A stretch of DNA of 46,617 nt from Rhodospirillaceae bacterium (GTDB lineage Bacteria > Pseudomonadota > Alphaproteobacteria > Rhodospirillales > Casp-alpha2), in assembly GCA_002706405.1 (NCBI GenBank), contig PALN01000038.1, forward strand, positions 1-46,617, in the 5' to 3' direction. Position numbers and translations under genes: made by a program. Shown in pieces: positions 23,561 to 32,091 of this stretch. Position 1 is the first letter of the stretch. Each line of letters opens with the position of its first letter. A model generated the notes under the pieces. It did no database searches. It saw only the letters and a list, made by a program, of their open reading frames with translations, and was not told the DNA's origin.

Positions 23561-24798
23561 CCCCCGCACCGCAAAAGCGGGCCATGCCCGCAGTGGCGGC
23601 CAAGCCGTTCATGGCGTTCGTCACCGATGAGATCACCCGGAGCCAGTTGGAACGCGCGGCCGAGGATGCCGGCTTCGTCGGCGAGGTGTACGTGGGCGAC
23701 ACGGACGCCGCGCTCGTGACCCTGGCCGAGGTCGTTCCCGCCCGCTTCCTGGTTCTTGACCTTGCGGACCGCACGGACCTGTTCGAGGCCGTCAACGCCT
23801 TCGCCGAGGTCTGCCGCCCGGACACCCGGGTTCTGGTCCTGGGGTCGGTGAATGATGTTGCGGTTTATCGCGCCCTGACCGACCTGGGCGTGTCCGATTA
23901 TCTGGTCAAGCCGGTGGCCGGGCCGCAATTGACGGCGGCCCTGGTGCGCCTGGGCGCCGTAGAGGCGGACACCGCCCCGGCTGCGGTCCCCGCCGCCAAG
24001 CGCGGCACGGTCACGGGCGTCCTGTCGGCACGGGGCGGGGCGGGGGCCAGCACGGTCGCCGTGAACCTGTCCTGGGCGCTGTCGGTCGAAGCGCCGGGCA
24101 AATGCGCCCTGGTCGATCTCGACCTGCGCTTCGGCACCGCCGCCATGATGCTGGACCTGGAGCCGGGCCGCGGTTTCAAGGAAGCGCTCGACAATCCGGG
24201 ACGTATCGACAGCCTGTTCATGGAGCGCGCCATGGTGCGGGCCACGGATAATCTTTCCCTGCTGGCCGGGGAAGAGGACGTATCGGCGGAACCGGCAGTC
24301 GCCGAAGGCGCTCTCGACATCCTGTTCGATAGATTAGCCGAGGCTTTCGACCATGTGGTGGTGGACCTGCCGCGTTGGCGCCTGGGCGATCACGTGAAGC
24401 ACCTGGACCGCCTGTTTTTGGTGACAGAGCCGACCTTGGCCGGGCTGCGCGATGCGTTGCGCCTGAAGGACGCGGCCCAGGCTTTGGCCGGGCCCGACCT
24501 GGCGGTGCTGATCGTCCTCAACAAGGGCGGCGCGGCCAAGAAGGGGGAGTTGAGCGAGGCCGATGCGGTCAAGGGTGGTCTGCCCAAACCGGCCTACGTT
24601 CTGCCCGACGAAATCAAGGTGCAGGCCCGGGCCCAGGCCACGGGCAAGCCCATGGTGCAGATCGCCCCCCGGGCCAAGGCGTCGAAGGTGATCGTCGAGA
24701 TGGCCCGCGATCTGGCGGTTGGTGACGGCGAAGCGGTTCCGACCAAGTCCCTGTTCGGTCTGATCCTGGGCGGTCGGACCAAGGAGGCGGGATCATGA
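23557..24798 (+). CDS. cpaE: Flp pilus localisation ATPase-like protein CpaE (TadZ)
   Basis: A 413-residue protein. An N-terminal receiver-like domain (about residues 15-135; FLVLDLADRTDLFEAV, VLVLGSVNDVAVYRALTDLGVSDYLVKP) is followed by a MinD/ParA-like P-loop domain. The nucleotide loop reads LSARGGAGASTVAVNLSWAL and lacks the usual deviant Walker-A lysine, a substitution common in CpaE. LVDLDLRFGT follows as the MinD-type switch. It positions the pilus machine at a cell site. The start is fixed by overlap with the cpaD stop and by a GGGAGG ribosome site. The stop overlaps the cpaF start by 4 bases. Confidence 0.92.
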   Translation: MTPAPQKRAMPAVAAKPFMAFVTDEITRSQLERAAEDAGFVGEVYVGDTDAALVTLAEVVPARFLVLDLADRTDLFEAVNAFAEVCRPDTRVLVLGSVNDVAVYRALTDLGVSDYLVKPVAGPQLTAALVRLGAVEADTAPAAVPAAKRGTVTGVLSARGGAGASTVAVNLSWALSVEAPGKCALVDLDLRFGTAAMMLDLEPGRGFKEALDNPGRIDSLFMERAMVRATDNLSLLAGEEDVSAEPAVAEGALDILFDRLAEAFDHVVVDLPRWRLGDHVKHLDRLFLVTEPTLAGLRDALRLKDAAQALAGPDLAVLIVLNKGGAAKKGELSEADAVKGGLPKPAYVLPDEIKVQARAQATGKPMVQIAPRAKASKVIVEMARDLAVGDGEAVPTKSLFGLILGGRTKEAGS

Positions 24799-26504
24799 GC
24801 TTCGGACGCCGTGATGCCTCGAAAGTCGTTGCCCTGGCGGCCCACCGTCTTCCCGCGCCGGGCGATGCGGACCCGGTTCCCGCCGCCGACCAGGGCGAGA
24901 GTCCTGGAGCGGCGGAACCGCCGCCCGAGCCGCCCATGCGCGAGGTCGAAGGCGCGGAAGAGTACCGCCCCGAAATCGTCGCCCGTGCGGTCGACAAGAT
25001 TTGGCCCAGCGTCCGGATCGGCGCGAAGGACCTGTTGAGCCCGGACTACAGCCGGGGCGATCGCGCTGCCTGCATCGGTGTCATTCTCGATGCCGAGAGC
25101 AGGATGTCCGGCGACCCGCTGTTCGAGGCCGAACGCCGCGACGTCATCACGGAATTGCTCAACCGTTTGACGGACCTGCCGGATGCGGGATCTGTGGACG
25201 GCCGCACGACGGTGCCCGATCCGACGGGGCTTGCCAAGGAACGGGTTCAGCCCCTGTTGATGGAACGCATGGACGTGTCCAAAGCGGCCGAGTTGCCGCG
25301 CGCCGAGATGGCCCGTCAGGTGACGGACCTGGTCGCGGAAATCCTGGCCGACGAGAAACTGCACCTCAACCTGATCGAACAGCGCGATCTGGTGACCATG
25401 CTGCTCAACGACATGCTGGGCCTGGGGCCGCTGGAACCGCTGCTGTCCGACGACAACGTCACCGACATCATGGTCAACGGGCCGGATCAGGTTTACGTGG
25501 AGCGCGGCGGGCGCCTGGAATTGGCCGAGGCCCGGTTTCGGGACAACGCCCATGTCCTGAACGTGGCCCAGCGCATTGTGTCCGCCATCGGGCGGCGGGT
25601 CGATGAGACCTCGCCTTTATGCGATGCGCGCCTGGCCGACGGCTCGCGCGTCAATGTCATCATCCCGCCCTTGGCGATCGACGGCCCGTCGATCTCCATC
25701 CGCAAGTTCGCCAAGCAGAAGATCACCATGGAAAAGATGGAGCAGCAGGACAACCTGTCGCCGGCCATGGCGACGGTGCTGCGCATCGCCGGGCGGGCGC
25801 GGCTCAACATCATCATTTCGGGCGGCACGGGTTCGGGCAAGACGACGCTGCTCAACGCCTTGTCGCGCATGATCGACCCCGGCGAGCGCATCGTGACCAT
25901 TGAGGACGCGGCCGAACTGCAGCTGCAGCAGCCCCATGTGGTGCGTCTGGAAACCCGGCCCGCCAACCTGGAGGGCGAGGGCGAGATCACCCAGCGCGAA
26001 TTGGTGAAGAACTGCCTGCGCATGCGCCCGGACCGCATCATCCTGGGGGAAATCCGGGCCGGTGAGGCGCTCGACATGCTGCAGGCCATGAACACGGGCC
26101 ATGACGGATCGCTTTGCACCATCCACGCCAACCGCCCGCGCGAAGCCCTGACCCGGTTGGAAAACATGGTCGCCATGGCCGGGGTCAAGCTGCCCAACGA
26201 GGCCGTGCGCGCGCAGATCGCGGGGGCCGTCAACATGATCGTGCAGATCGCCCGCATGCGCGACGGTGTGCGCCGCATCACCCATATCACCGAGGTCGTG
26301 GGCATGGAGGGCGAAGTCGTCACCACCCAGGATCTGTTCACCTTTGAATTCGAAGGCGAGGATGCGGACGGCAAGCTGTACGGCGCGTTCAAGTCGACCG
26401 GTCTGCGCCCGGCCTTTGCCGCGAACGCCAAATACTTCGGTTTGGAAAAGGCCCTGCTGGAAGCTATGTCGCAGCCGGACCACGTGACGCGGCGGGCGGG
26501 GTAG
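24795..26504 (+). CDS. cpaF: Flp pilus assembly ATPase CpaF (TadA)
   Basis: A 569-residue type II/IV secretion ATPase. The first about 140 residues are a variable proline- and acid-rich region, longer than in many CpaF proteins. The N-terminal domain (LLNDMLGLGPLEPLLSDDNVTDIMVNGPDQVYVERGG) then leads to the P-loop ISGGTGSGKTTLLNAL near residue 345, the Asp box (RIVTIEDAAELQL), Walker B (RPDRIILGEIRAGEALDMLQAMNTGHDG) and the His box (GSLCTIHANRPREAL). It powers pilus extension and possibly retraction at the inner membrane. Reading is coupled to cpaE by an ATGA overlap; tadB begins 5 bases after its stop. Confidence 0.95.
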   Translation: MSFGRRDASKVVALAAHRLPAPGDADPVPAADQGESPGAAEPPPEPPMREVEGAEEYRPEIVARAVDKIWPSVRIGAKDLLSPDYSRGDRAACIGVILDAESRMSGDPLFEAERRDVITELLNRLTDLPDAGSVDGRTTVPDPTGLAKERVQPLLMERMDVSKAAELPRAEMARQVTDLVAEILADEKLHLNLIEQRDLVTMLLNDMLGLGPLEPLLSDDNVTDIMVNGPDQVYVERGGRLELAEARFRDNAHVLNVAQRIVSAIGRRVDETSPLCDARLADGSRVNVIIPPLAIDGPSISIRKFAKQKITMEKMEQQDNLSPAMATVLRIAGRARLNIIISGGTGSGKTTLLNALSRMIDPGERIVTIEDAAELQLQQPHVVRLETRPANLEGEGEITQRELVKNCLRMRPDRIILGEIRAGEALDMLQAMNTGHDGSLCTIHANRPREALTRLENMVAMAGVKLPNEAVRAQIAGAVNMIVQIARMRDGVRRITHITEVVGMEGEVVTTQDLFTFEFEGEDADGKLYGAFKSTGLRPAFAANAKYFGLEKALLEAMSQPDHVTRRAG

Positions 26505-26509
26505 GGGGG

Positions 26510-27481
26510 ATGGAAATCCTGCTGATATCGCTGGGTGTGTTCACCACCATCCTGACCGGTTGGGTCGGGCTGGGGGCGGGGCGCACCAGTCGGTCCCGTA
26601 TCCTGGCGCGCCGTCTGGCCGCCGTCGGCCCGGCGAAGGGCGGGCCGGGCGCCGAGGGCGACGCCGTGACCCTGCGGCGAGACAACGGGGCGGGCAGGGG
26701 GTTCGAGAAATCCCTGGGCCGATTGCTGCCGCGCGTCGACAGCCTGCGCAAGCGGCTGGCGCGGACGGGAAAGAACCTGTCTGTCACCGGCTATCTGATC
26801 GTGTCGGTCGGGCTGGCGGCGGCCGTCTTCGCGGTCCTGTACCTGGTTCTACACCTGCATCCGGGCATGTCGGTCCTGTCGGCCCTGGCCGCCGGGTTGC
26901 TGCTGCCGCACATGGTCGTGTCCATGATGGCGACGCGGCGGCAGAACCGGTTCAACAATCTGTTCCCCGATGCCATTGATCTTATGGTTCGCGGGCTGCG
27001 GTCGGGCCTGCCGGTGACGGAATGTATCAAGGCCGTGGGCCGCGAGATGGCTGATCCCGTAGGCATCGAGTTTCGCCGCGTCACCGATGAGGTCAGATTC
27101 GGGGCGAAGATCAACGAGGCCCTCTGGGCGGCGGCGCACCGTCTGGACATGCCCGAGTTCAAGTTCTTCGTGGTCAGCCTGTCGGTACAGCAGGAGACCG
27201 GGGGAAACCTGGCCGAAACCCTGGCCAACCTGTCGGACATCCTGCGCCGGCGCCGGCAGATGCGGCTCAAGATCAAGGCCATGTCGTCGGAGGCCAAGGC
27301 AAGCGCCATGATCCTGGGCTCCCTGCCGTTCATCATGTTCTGCATCATCTACATGATGAACCCGGACTACGAATCCCTGCTGTTCACGGATCCGCGCGGA
27401 CAATTCATCCTGGGGGCCGGGCTGGTGACCATGGCGATGGGAATCTTCGTCATGAGCCGCATGGTGAGGTTCGAGATATGA
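26510..27481 (+). CDS. tadB: Flp pilus inner-membrane platform protein TadB
   Basis: A 323-residue GspF-type platform protein. Hydrophobic segments appear at the N terminus (ILLISLGVFTTILTGWVGLG), around residue 95-125, and at the C terminus (ILGSLPFIMFCIIYMM and FILGAGLVTMAMGIFVMSRM). The cytoplasmic T2SF domain carries NLFPDAIDLMVRGLRSGLPVTECIKAVGREM and FFVVSLSVQQETGGNLAETLANLSDILRRRRQMRLKIKAMSSEAKASA, close to the family signature. It anchors the CpaF ATPase to the membrane. Its stop overlaps the tadC start by 4 bases. Confidence 0.92.
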   Translation: MEILLISLGVFTTILTGWVGLGAGRTSRSRILARRLAAVGPAKGGPGAEGDAVTLRRDNGAGRGFEKSLGRLLPRVDSLRKRLARTGKNLSVTGYLIVSVGLAAAVFAVLYLVLHLHPGMSVLSALAAGLLLPHMVVSMMATRRQNRFNNLFPDAIDLMVRGLRSGLPVTECIKAVGREMADPVGIEFRRVTDEVRFGAKINEALWAAAHRLDMPEFKFFVVSLSVQQETGGNLAETLANLSDILRRRRQMRLKIKAMSSEAKASAMILGSLPFIMFCIIYMMNPDYESLLFTDPRGQFILGAGLVTMAMGIFVMSRMVRFEI

Positions 27482-28458
27482 GCGCCGGCGACTTGATCCC
27501 CGGTCTCGACATGGCCGACTTGATCACTGTCATGGCGGCGTTGGCGGCGGGTTTTGCCGTCTATGCGGTGTGGACCGCGTTGCTGGTCCGCGACCCCATG
27601 GCCGGGCGCATCAAAAGCGTCGGCCTGCATCGGGACGAATTGCGTCAGGCCATGCTGGCGGCCCAGGGAAACCGTGCACGGCGGCGCGAGACCACCGTCG
27701 ATTTCATGCGCCGGGTGGCCCAGCGATTGAAGCTTTTGAAAACGCGCCAGGCCGACGCGATTTCCCTACGTCTCGCCCAGGCCGGATTCCGGTCCAAGGA
27801 TGCGCTGGTCATCTATCTGTTCGCCAAGCTGGCGCTGCCGTTTGCGCTGGGCGGGGTGGCCGTGGTGCTGGTCTATGTTTCGAACTTTTGGGCGTTGTCG
27901 GGGATGATGAAGCTGTTTGTCGCCATCACCGCCGTGATCGCCGGCGCCTATGCGCCCGAAGTCTTCGTCGCCAACGCGCGGCAAAAGCGCCAGCACGCCC
28001 TGCAGCAGGGCCTGCCGGACGCTCTCGACCTGCTGGTCATCTGTACCGAGGCCGGCCTGGCCCTTGATGCCGCCCTGACCCGCGTGGCGCGGGAAACGGG
28101 GCAGGCCTGTCCGGAACTGGCGGAGGAACTGAGCATCTGTTCGGTCGAACTGGGCTTCCTGCCGGACCGCCGGCAGGCGTTGGACAACCTGTCCGCGCGC
28201 ACCGCCCTGGCGTCGATCCGGGGCGTCGTCAACACCCTGCAGCAGACAGAGAAATACGGCACGCCGCTGTCCCTGTCGCTGCGCGTGCTGTCCACGGAAT
28301 TCCGCAACGACCGCATGATGCGGGCCGAAGAAAAAGCCGCACGCCTGCCGGCGACGCTGACCGTGCCGCTGATCATGTTCATCCTGCCGTCGCTGTTCAT
28401 CGTGTTACTGGGGCCGGCGGTCATCAGCGCCATCGATGGCCTGGGCGGCCTGAAATGA
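27478..28458 (+). CDS. tadC: Flp pilus inner-membrane platform protein TadC
   Basis: A 326-residue paralogue of TadB with the same layout: an N-terminal helix (LITVMAALAAGFAVYAVWTALL), two central helices around residues 115-155, and a C-terminal pair (LTVPLIMFILPSLFIVLLGPAVI). The T2SF motif reads QGLPDALDLLVICTEAGLALDAALTRVARETG, then NLSARTALASIRGVVNTLQQTEKYGTPLSLSLRVLSTEFRNDRM. It pairs with TadB in the platform. It is the last gene of the long cpaA-tadC operon; a strong intrinsic terminator lies about 80 bases beyond its stop. Confidence 0.93.
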   Translation: MSAGDLIPGLDMADLITVMAALAAGFAVYAVWTALLVRDPMAGRIKSVGLHRDELRQAMLAAQGNRARRRETTVDFMRRVAQRLKLLKTRQADAISLRLAQAGFRSKDALVIYLFAKLALPFALGGVAVVLVYVSNFWALSGMMKLFVAITAVIAGAYAPEVFVANARQKRQHALQQGLPDALDLLVICTEAGLALDAALTRVARETGQACPELAEELSICSVELGFLPDRRQALDNLSARTALASIRGVVNTLQQTEKYGTPLSLSLRVLSTEFRNDRMMRAEEKAARLPATLTVPLIMFILPSLFIVLLGPAVISAIDGLGGLK

Positions 28459-28537
28459 GGGCCCCGGTCACGAGTGCCGGAGAAATCGCGACTGAATTGG
28501 GTGTGCCGCCTTTACTTAGGGGTCAGGCGGAGCACCT

Positions 28538-28577
28538 GGCCGGAGGACGGAGGGGTGCCGTCCTCCGGCCGTTTTAT
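28538..28577 (+). terminator. Strong intrinsic terminator of the cpa/tad operon
   Basis: A perfect 13-base stem (28538-28550 with 28558-28570; GC-rich, GGCCGGAGGACGG type) has a 7-base loop and is followed by GTTTTAT. The T tract is on the plus-strand side only, so it serves tadC and not the convergent tadD. Confidence 0.85.
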
Positions 28578-28602
28578 CGGCGACCGGGGCGGCGGGCTGA
28601 GG

Positions 28603-29442
28603 CTAGCCGTCGGGGCCTTGGCCCGTATGGACGGCCCGCGCGCGGGCCTTGTCCGACAGCTTGCGCAGTGTTTCGTAGCGTTTGAGATTACTCCGGACCT
28701 GGGACTCGCTCAGGTCCAGGCGGCCGATCTTGGCGGCGCGGTCCATGTCGCCGGACAGGCCGTAGACCAGGGCCAGGTTCTGGCGCGCCCGCGGCCCCGC
28801 ACCGGGAGCCTTGGCGGCGTCGCCCAGGGTTTGGATGGCGTCGGCGAACTTTCCGGACAGGGCCAGGGACAGGCCCAGGTTGTTCTTCAGGGACAGGCTG
28901 TCCGGGGCCAGGGCCAGTCCCTGGCGGTAGAACCTCTGCGCCCCCGCGTGGTCGCCGGCAAGGTCGCGCGCAACGCCCAGGCCGTTGAGGGCGCGATGGT
29001 CCTGGGGGGCGGCTTCATGGGCGCGGGTGAAGGCGTCGGCGGCTTCGTCCGGCCGGTCGAGGGCGACCAGGGCCCGGCCCAGGCCGAGTAGGGCGGCCGG
29101 GTCGTCCGGCGCCAGGGCGGTCAGGCGCGTATAGGCCTCGGCCGCTTCGGCCGCCATGCCGAGGGCCAGGGCCGTCTCGCCGGTGCGCCGGTAGGGGGCG
29201 TCCCAATCGGGACGCATGGCCTGGGCGCGCTGATAGAAGGCGAGGGCCGAGGCGCTGTCGCCGCCGGCGCGTGAAGCGTCGCCGACGCGCAGCAACTGGC
29301 GGGCCCGGTTGTCCGCGTTGTCCTGTTTGATCTCGTCCGGCGTCGGCACCTTGTCGGTGGCGCAGGCGGCGACGGAAAGCAGGGCGGCGGTCAAGGCGAC
29401 GGCCGGGAAGATTCGGCGGAATATGAGAGACGGTGTGATCAT
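28603..29442 (-). CDS. tadD: TadD-like TPR lipoprotein
   Basis: A 279-residue outer-membrane lipoprotein. The signal peptide ends in LLSVAAC, a lipobox with Cys at about residue 27. The mature part is six or so tetratricopeptide repeats (for example DWDAPYRRTGETALALGMAAEAAEAYTRLTALAPDDPAALLGLGRAL), with a TadD-type tail (QVRSNLKRYETLRKLSDKARARA). TadD proteins help the secretin assemble and reach the outer membrane, much as PilF does for type IVa pili. Unusually, it is on the strand opposite to the rest of the locus and convergent with tadC, so it needs its own promoter. It diverges from the LdtR-like regulator. Confidence 0.88.
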   Translation of the reverse strand: MITPSLIFRRIFPAVALTAALLSVAACATDKVPTPDEIKQDNADNRARQLLRVGDASRAGGDSASALAFYQRAQAMRPDWDAPYRRTGETALALGMAAEAAEAYTRLTALAPDDPAALLGLGRALVALDRPDEAADAFTRAHEAAPQDHRALNGLGVARDLAGDHAGAQRFYRQGLALAPDSLSLKNNLGLSLALSGKFADAIQTLGDAAKAPGAGPRARQNLALVYGLSGDMDRAAKIGRLDLSESQVRSNLKRYETLRKLSDKARARAVHTGQGPDG

Positions 29443-29529
29443 GGGGCAAGCCTACAACGCCGCAGCACAGCGGACCATAGGGCGGGTCACCGCAGCCTGA
29501 GATGGGGCTGAAACGGGCCGCTGACTTGG

Positions 29530-29558
29530 TTGTTGCGAAATGGGACAGAAAATATAAC
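29530..29558 (+). promoter_or_regulatory. Promoter of the LdtR-like regulator gene
   Basis: TTGTTG (29530-29535), a 17-base spacer and TATAAC (29553-29558) lie 25 bases upstream of the GTG start. Both boxes are close to the sigma-70 consensus. Confidence 0.5.
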
Positions 29559-29583
29559 AGTCTTGGGATAGAGGAGACGTCAC

Positions 29584-30036
29584 GTGAGCCGAACATATTC
29601 CGAACTGACGCGCCTGATCGAGCGCCTGCATCGGCGCTTTCTCGACGTCATCCGGGCGGAACTGAACCGCTTGGGGGTGCGCGACCTCAATGGCGTGCAG
29701 GCCTTGCTGCTGGCCAATATCGGGGACGAGGCCATGGCCATCCGCGATCTGGTCGAACGGGGCTACTATCAGGGCTCCAACGTGTCCTACAACATCAAGA
29801 AGTTGACCGACATGGGCTACCTGACCCAGGAGCGCTCCCAGCACGACAAGCGGTCCATCACGGTGCAGCTGACCGACAAGGCGCGGGCGGTGGTCAAGCA
29901 GGTCAAGGCGCTTGAGGATCATAACGCCACCGCTTTCAGCGAATACATCGACGAGCCGAAGGTGGAGGAGGTCTGCCAAGCCCTGCAGCGGCTGGAGCGG
30001 ACCTGGGCCGACTACATCCATTACGGCGGCGAATAG
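29584..30036 (+). CDS. ldtR: MarR-family winged-helix regulator, LdtR-like
   Basis: A 150-residue MarR-family protein starting at GTG with GAGGAG upstream. The recognition region is RGYYQGSNVSYNIKKLTDMGYLTQ, and the wing is ERSQHDKRSITVQLTDKARAVV. The GSNVSYNIKKL helix closely resembles LdtR, the alphaproteobacterial regulator first studied in Liberibacter, where it activates an L,D-transpeptidase gene and affects osmotic tolerance. That name is from remembered similarity, not a search. No L,D-transpeptidase gene is adjacent here, so a distant regulon is implied. It is transcribed divergently from tadD and convergent with the GmhB-like gene. Confidence 0.75.
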   Translation: MSRTYSELTRLIERLHRRFLDVIRAELNRLGVRDLNGVQALLLANIGDEAMAIRDLVERGYYQGSNVSYNIKKLTDMGYLTQERSQHDKRSITVQLTDKARAVVKQVKALEDHNATAFSEYIDEPKVEEVCQALQRLERTWADYIHYGGE

Positions 30037-30054
30037 CGGGTTTCGCCAGCCCGA

Positions 30055-30732
30055 TCAGCCCGGCGCCAACAAAGGACCAAGAACTTCCGTCAATTTGTCC
30101 GCGTCGTCGCAGGCGCGGACCCGGAAGGTGCTGTCGGCCAGGGCCGCAGCCTTGCGGCGGGCGGCCTCGAAATCCTTGTGGGCGGAGCGCATGTGCACGG
30201 CGCCGGCCAAGCCCGCGGCCTTGGCTGCCTGAACATCGACCTCGCGGTCGCCGACGATCCAGGACGCGGCCCCATCAATGGGCAGGATTTCCAGCGCGCG
30301 GGTGATCATCCCGGGGTTGGGTTTGCGGTCGGGATGGTTGGAAACCCGCAACAGGCCGCGGCCCTCGGGGTGGTGCGGGCAGGCCAGGATCGCGTTGACG
30401 AAGGCATCGGCTTCGGCCAACTGCGCCCACATCCAGTCCTGCAGTCGGGCGAAGTCCGCCCAATCATATTTCCCGAGCCCGATGCCGCCCTGATTGGTGA
30501 CCACGACCACGGGAACGGCGCGGGCATTGGCGGCCCGGATGGCGGCCAGGGTGCCCGGGATCAGCCGGGCCTCCTCGATCCGATGAAGATAGGGAACTTC
30601 CTCGACCATGACCCCGTCACGGTCGAGGAATAAGGCCCCACGCCGGACCGGGCCCGGCGTGCGATTGATCACTTGGCACCAGACGTCGTCATCGCCGGCG
30701 AACAACTGCGGCGCGTCGGCGGATGCGGGCAT
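30055..30732 (-). CDS. HAD-IIIA phosphatase, GmhB/HisB-N-like, incomplete zinc site
   Basis: About 225 residues. Start chosen at ATG 30732, with GGGAGA 8 bases upstream; a GTG at 30747 is an alternative. The HAD nucleophile motif is FLDRDGVMVEE (D37, D39), motif II is VVVVTNQGGIGLG, and motif IV is WIVGDREVDVQAAKAAG. This matches D-glycero-D-manno-heptose 1,7-bisphosphate 7-phosphatase and the histidinol-phosphatase half of HisB. In that family a zinc loop has CxH followed by CxC. Here CPHH is present but the CxC is replaced by VSNHPDRKP. Zinc binding may be lost or altered, so a changed substrate is possible. The N-terminal 30 residues are an extension relative to GmhB. Confidence 0.75.
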   Translation of the reverse strand: MPASADAPQLFAGDDDVWCQVINRTPGPVRRGALFLDRDGVMVEEVPYLHRIEEARLIPGTLAAIRAANARAVPVVVVTNQGGIGLGKYDWADFARLQDWMWAQLAEADAFVNAILACPHHPEGRGLLRVSNHPDRKPNPGMITRALEILPIDGAASWIVGDREVDVQAAKAAGLAGAVHMRSAHKDFEAARRKAAALADSTFRVRACDDADKLTEVLGPLLAPG

Positions 30733-30753
30733 GGGGCCGTCTCCCACCCGGAA

Positions 30754-31977
30754 CTAGGCGGTGAACGCCTGAATTCCCGTCTGCGCCCGGCCCAGGATCA
30801 GGGCATGGATGTCATGGGTGCCTTCGTATGTATTAACCGTTTCAAGGTTAAGAAGGTGCCGGATGATATGGAATTCGTCTGCGATGCCGTTGCCGCCGTG
30901 CATGTCACGGGCCATGCGGGCCACGTCGAGCGCCTTGCCCGTTGAGTTGCGCTTGACCAGCGAGATGTTTTCCGGCGGGCAGGTGCCTTCGTCGAGCATG
31001 CGCCCGACCCGCAGGCAGGCCTGCAGGCCGAGGGTGATCTCTGTCAGCATGTCGGCCAGTTTTTTCTGGATCAGCTGGTTGGCGGCCAGCGGCCGGCCGA
31101 ACTGCTTGCGGTCGAGGGTATATTGGCGGGCCGCATGCCAGCAGAATTCGGCGGCACCCAGCGCCCCCCAGGAAATACCGAAGCGCGCCTTGTTCAGGCA
31201 GCCGAAGGGACCGGCCAGACCCGACACGTTCGGCAGCAGGTTTTCCTCGGGCACGAAGACGTTGTCCATGACGACTTCGCCGGTCAACGACGTGCGCAGC
31301 GAGAACTTGCCTTCGATCTTCGGCGCCGACAGGCCCTTCATGCCTTTCTCCAGCAGGAAGCCGCGAATCTTGCCGTCGAGCTTGCCCCAAATGACAAACA
31401 CATCGGCGATCGGGCTGTTGGAAATCCACATCTTGTTGCCGGTCAGCAGATAACCGCCGTCGGTCTTGACCGCGCGGGTCTTCATGCCGCCCGGATCCGA
31501 GCCGTGATCCGGTTCCGTCAGGCCGAAGGCGCCGACGATCTCGCCCTTGGCGAGGCGCGGCAGGTACTTCATGCGCTGTTCCTCGGTGCCGTAGGCATAG
31601 ATCGGATACATGACCAGCGACGACTGCACGCTGAGCGAGGAGCGGTAGCCGGAATCGACCCGCTCCACTTCGCGCGCGATCAGGCCGTAGCACACATGGC
31701 CGACGCCGGCGCCGCCGTACTGTTCGGGAATGGTCGGGCCGAGAAAGCCCAATTCACCCATCTCGTTGAAGATCTCACGGTCGAAGGTCTCGTTCCGGAA
31801 GGATTCGAGAACCCGGGGCATCAATTTGTCCTGGGAATAGGCACGGGCCGTTTCGGAGACCATGCGTTCGTCCTCGGTCAGCTGATCGACCAGCCCGAAG
31901 GGGTCTTCCCAGTTGAATTCAGGCTTCGCCTGCGGGGACTTCGGGGCGACTTTGGGGGCGTCGGCTGCATCCGGCAT
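30754..31977 (-). CDS. gcdH: Acyl-CoA dehydrogenase, glutaryl-CoA dehydrogenase-like
   Basis: A 407-residue flavoprotein with the full acyl-CoA dehydrogenase fold. The N-terminal helical domain ([20 protein letters not shown]) and [44 protein letters not shown] are typical of GcdH. FAD-binding [19 protein letters not shown] and [16 protein letters not shown] follow. The catalytic glutamate lies in [24 protein letters not shown]. It oxidises and decarboxylates glutaryl-CoA to crotonyl-CoA in lysine and tryptophan degradation, passing electrons to ETF. It could also be a close relative with another acyl-CoA substrate. The gene sits 21 bases upstream of the phosphatase gene on the same strand; the functional link is unclear. 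Confidence 0.88.
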   Translation of the reverse strand: MPDAADAPKVAPKSPQAKPEFNWEDPFGLVDQLTEDERMVSETARAYSQDKLMPRVLESFRNETFDREIFNEMGELGFLGPTIPEQYGGAGVGHVCYGLIAREVERVDSGYRSSLSVQSSLVMYPIYAYGTEEQRMKYLPRLAKGEIVGAFGLTEPDHGSDPGGMKTRAVKTDGGYLLTGNKMWISNSPIADVFVIWGKLDGKIRGFLLEKGMKGLSAPKIEGKFSLRTSLTGEVVMDNVFVPEENLLPNVSGLAGPFGCLNKARFGISWGALGAAEFCWHAARQYTLDRKQFGRPLAANQLIQKKLADMLTEITLGLQACLRVGRMLDEGTCPPENISLVKRNSTGKALDVARMARDMHGGNGIADEFHIIRHLLNLETVNTYEGTHDIHALILGRAQTGIQAFTA

Positions 31978-32091
31978 CGGGTGCTCCTTCCTGTTTGCTT
32001 ATCGTTGGCGCCAAATGAGGGCGCCAACGTCGCACGGTTCAGAGGTGCGGGCAAGATTCAGAGCATTTCGCAGGTTGAAATGGGACGAGCG

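Noticed and set aside
28455..28685. A short plus-strand frame after tadC
   Set aside because: It covers the strong terminator and the end of tadD; not a plausible gene.
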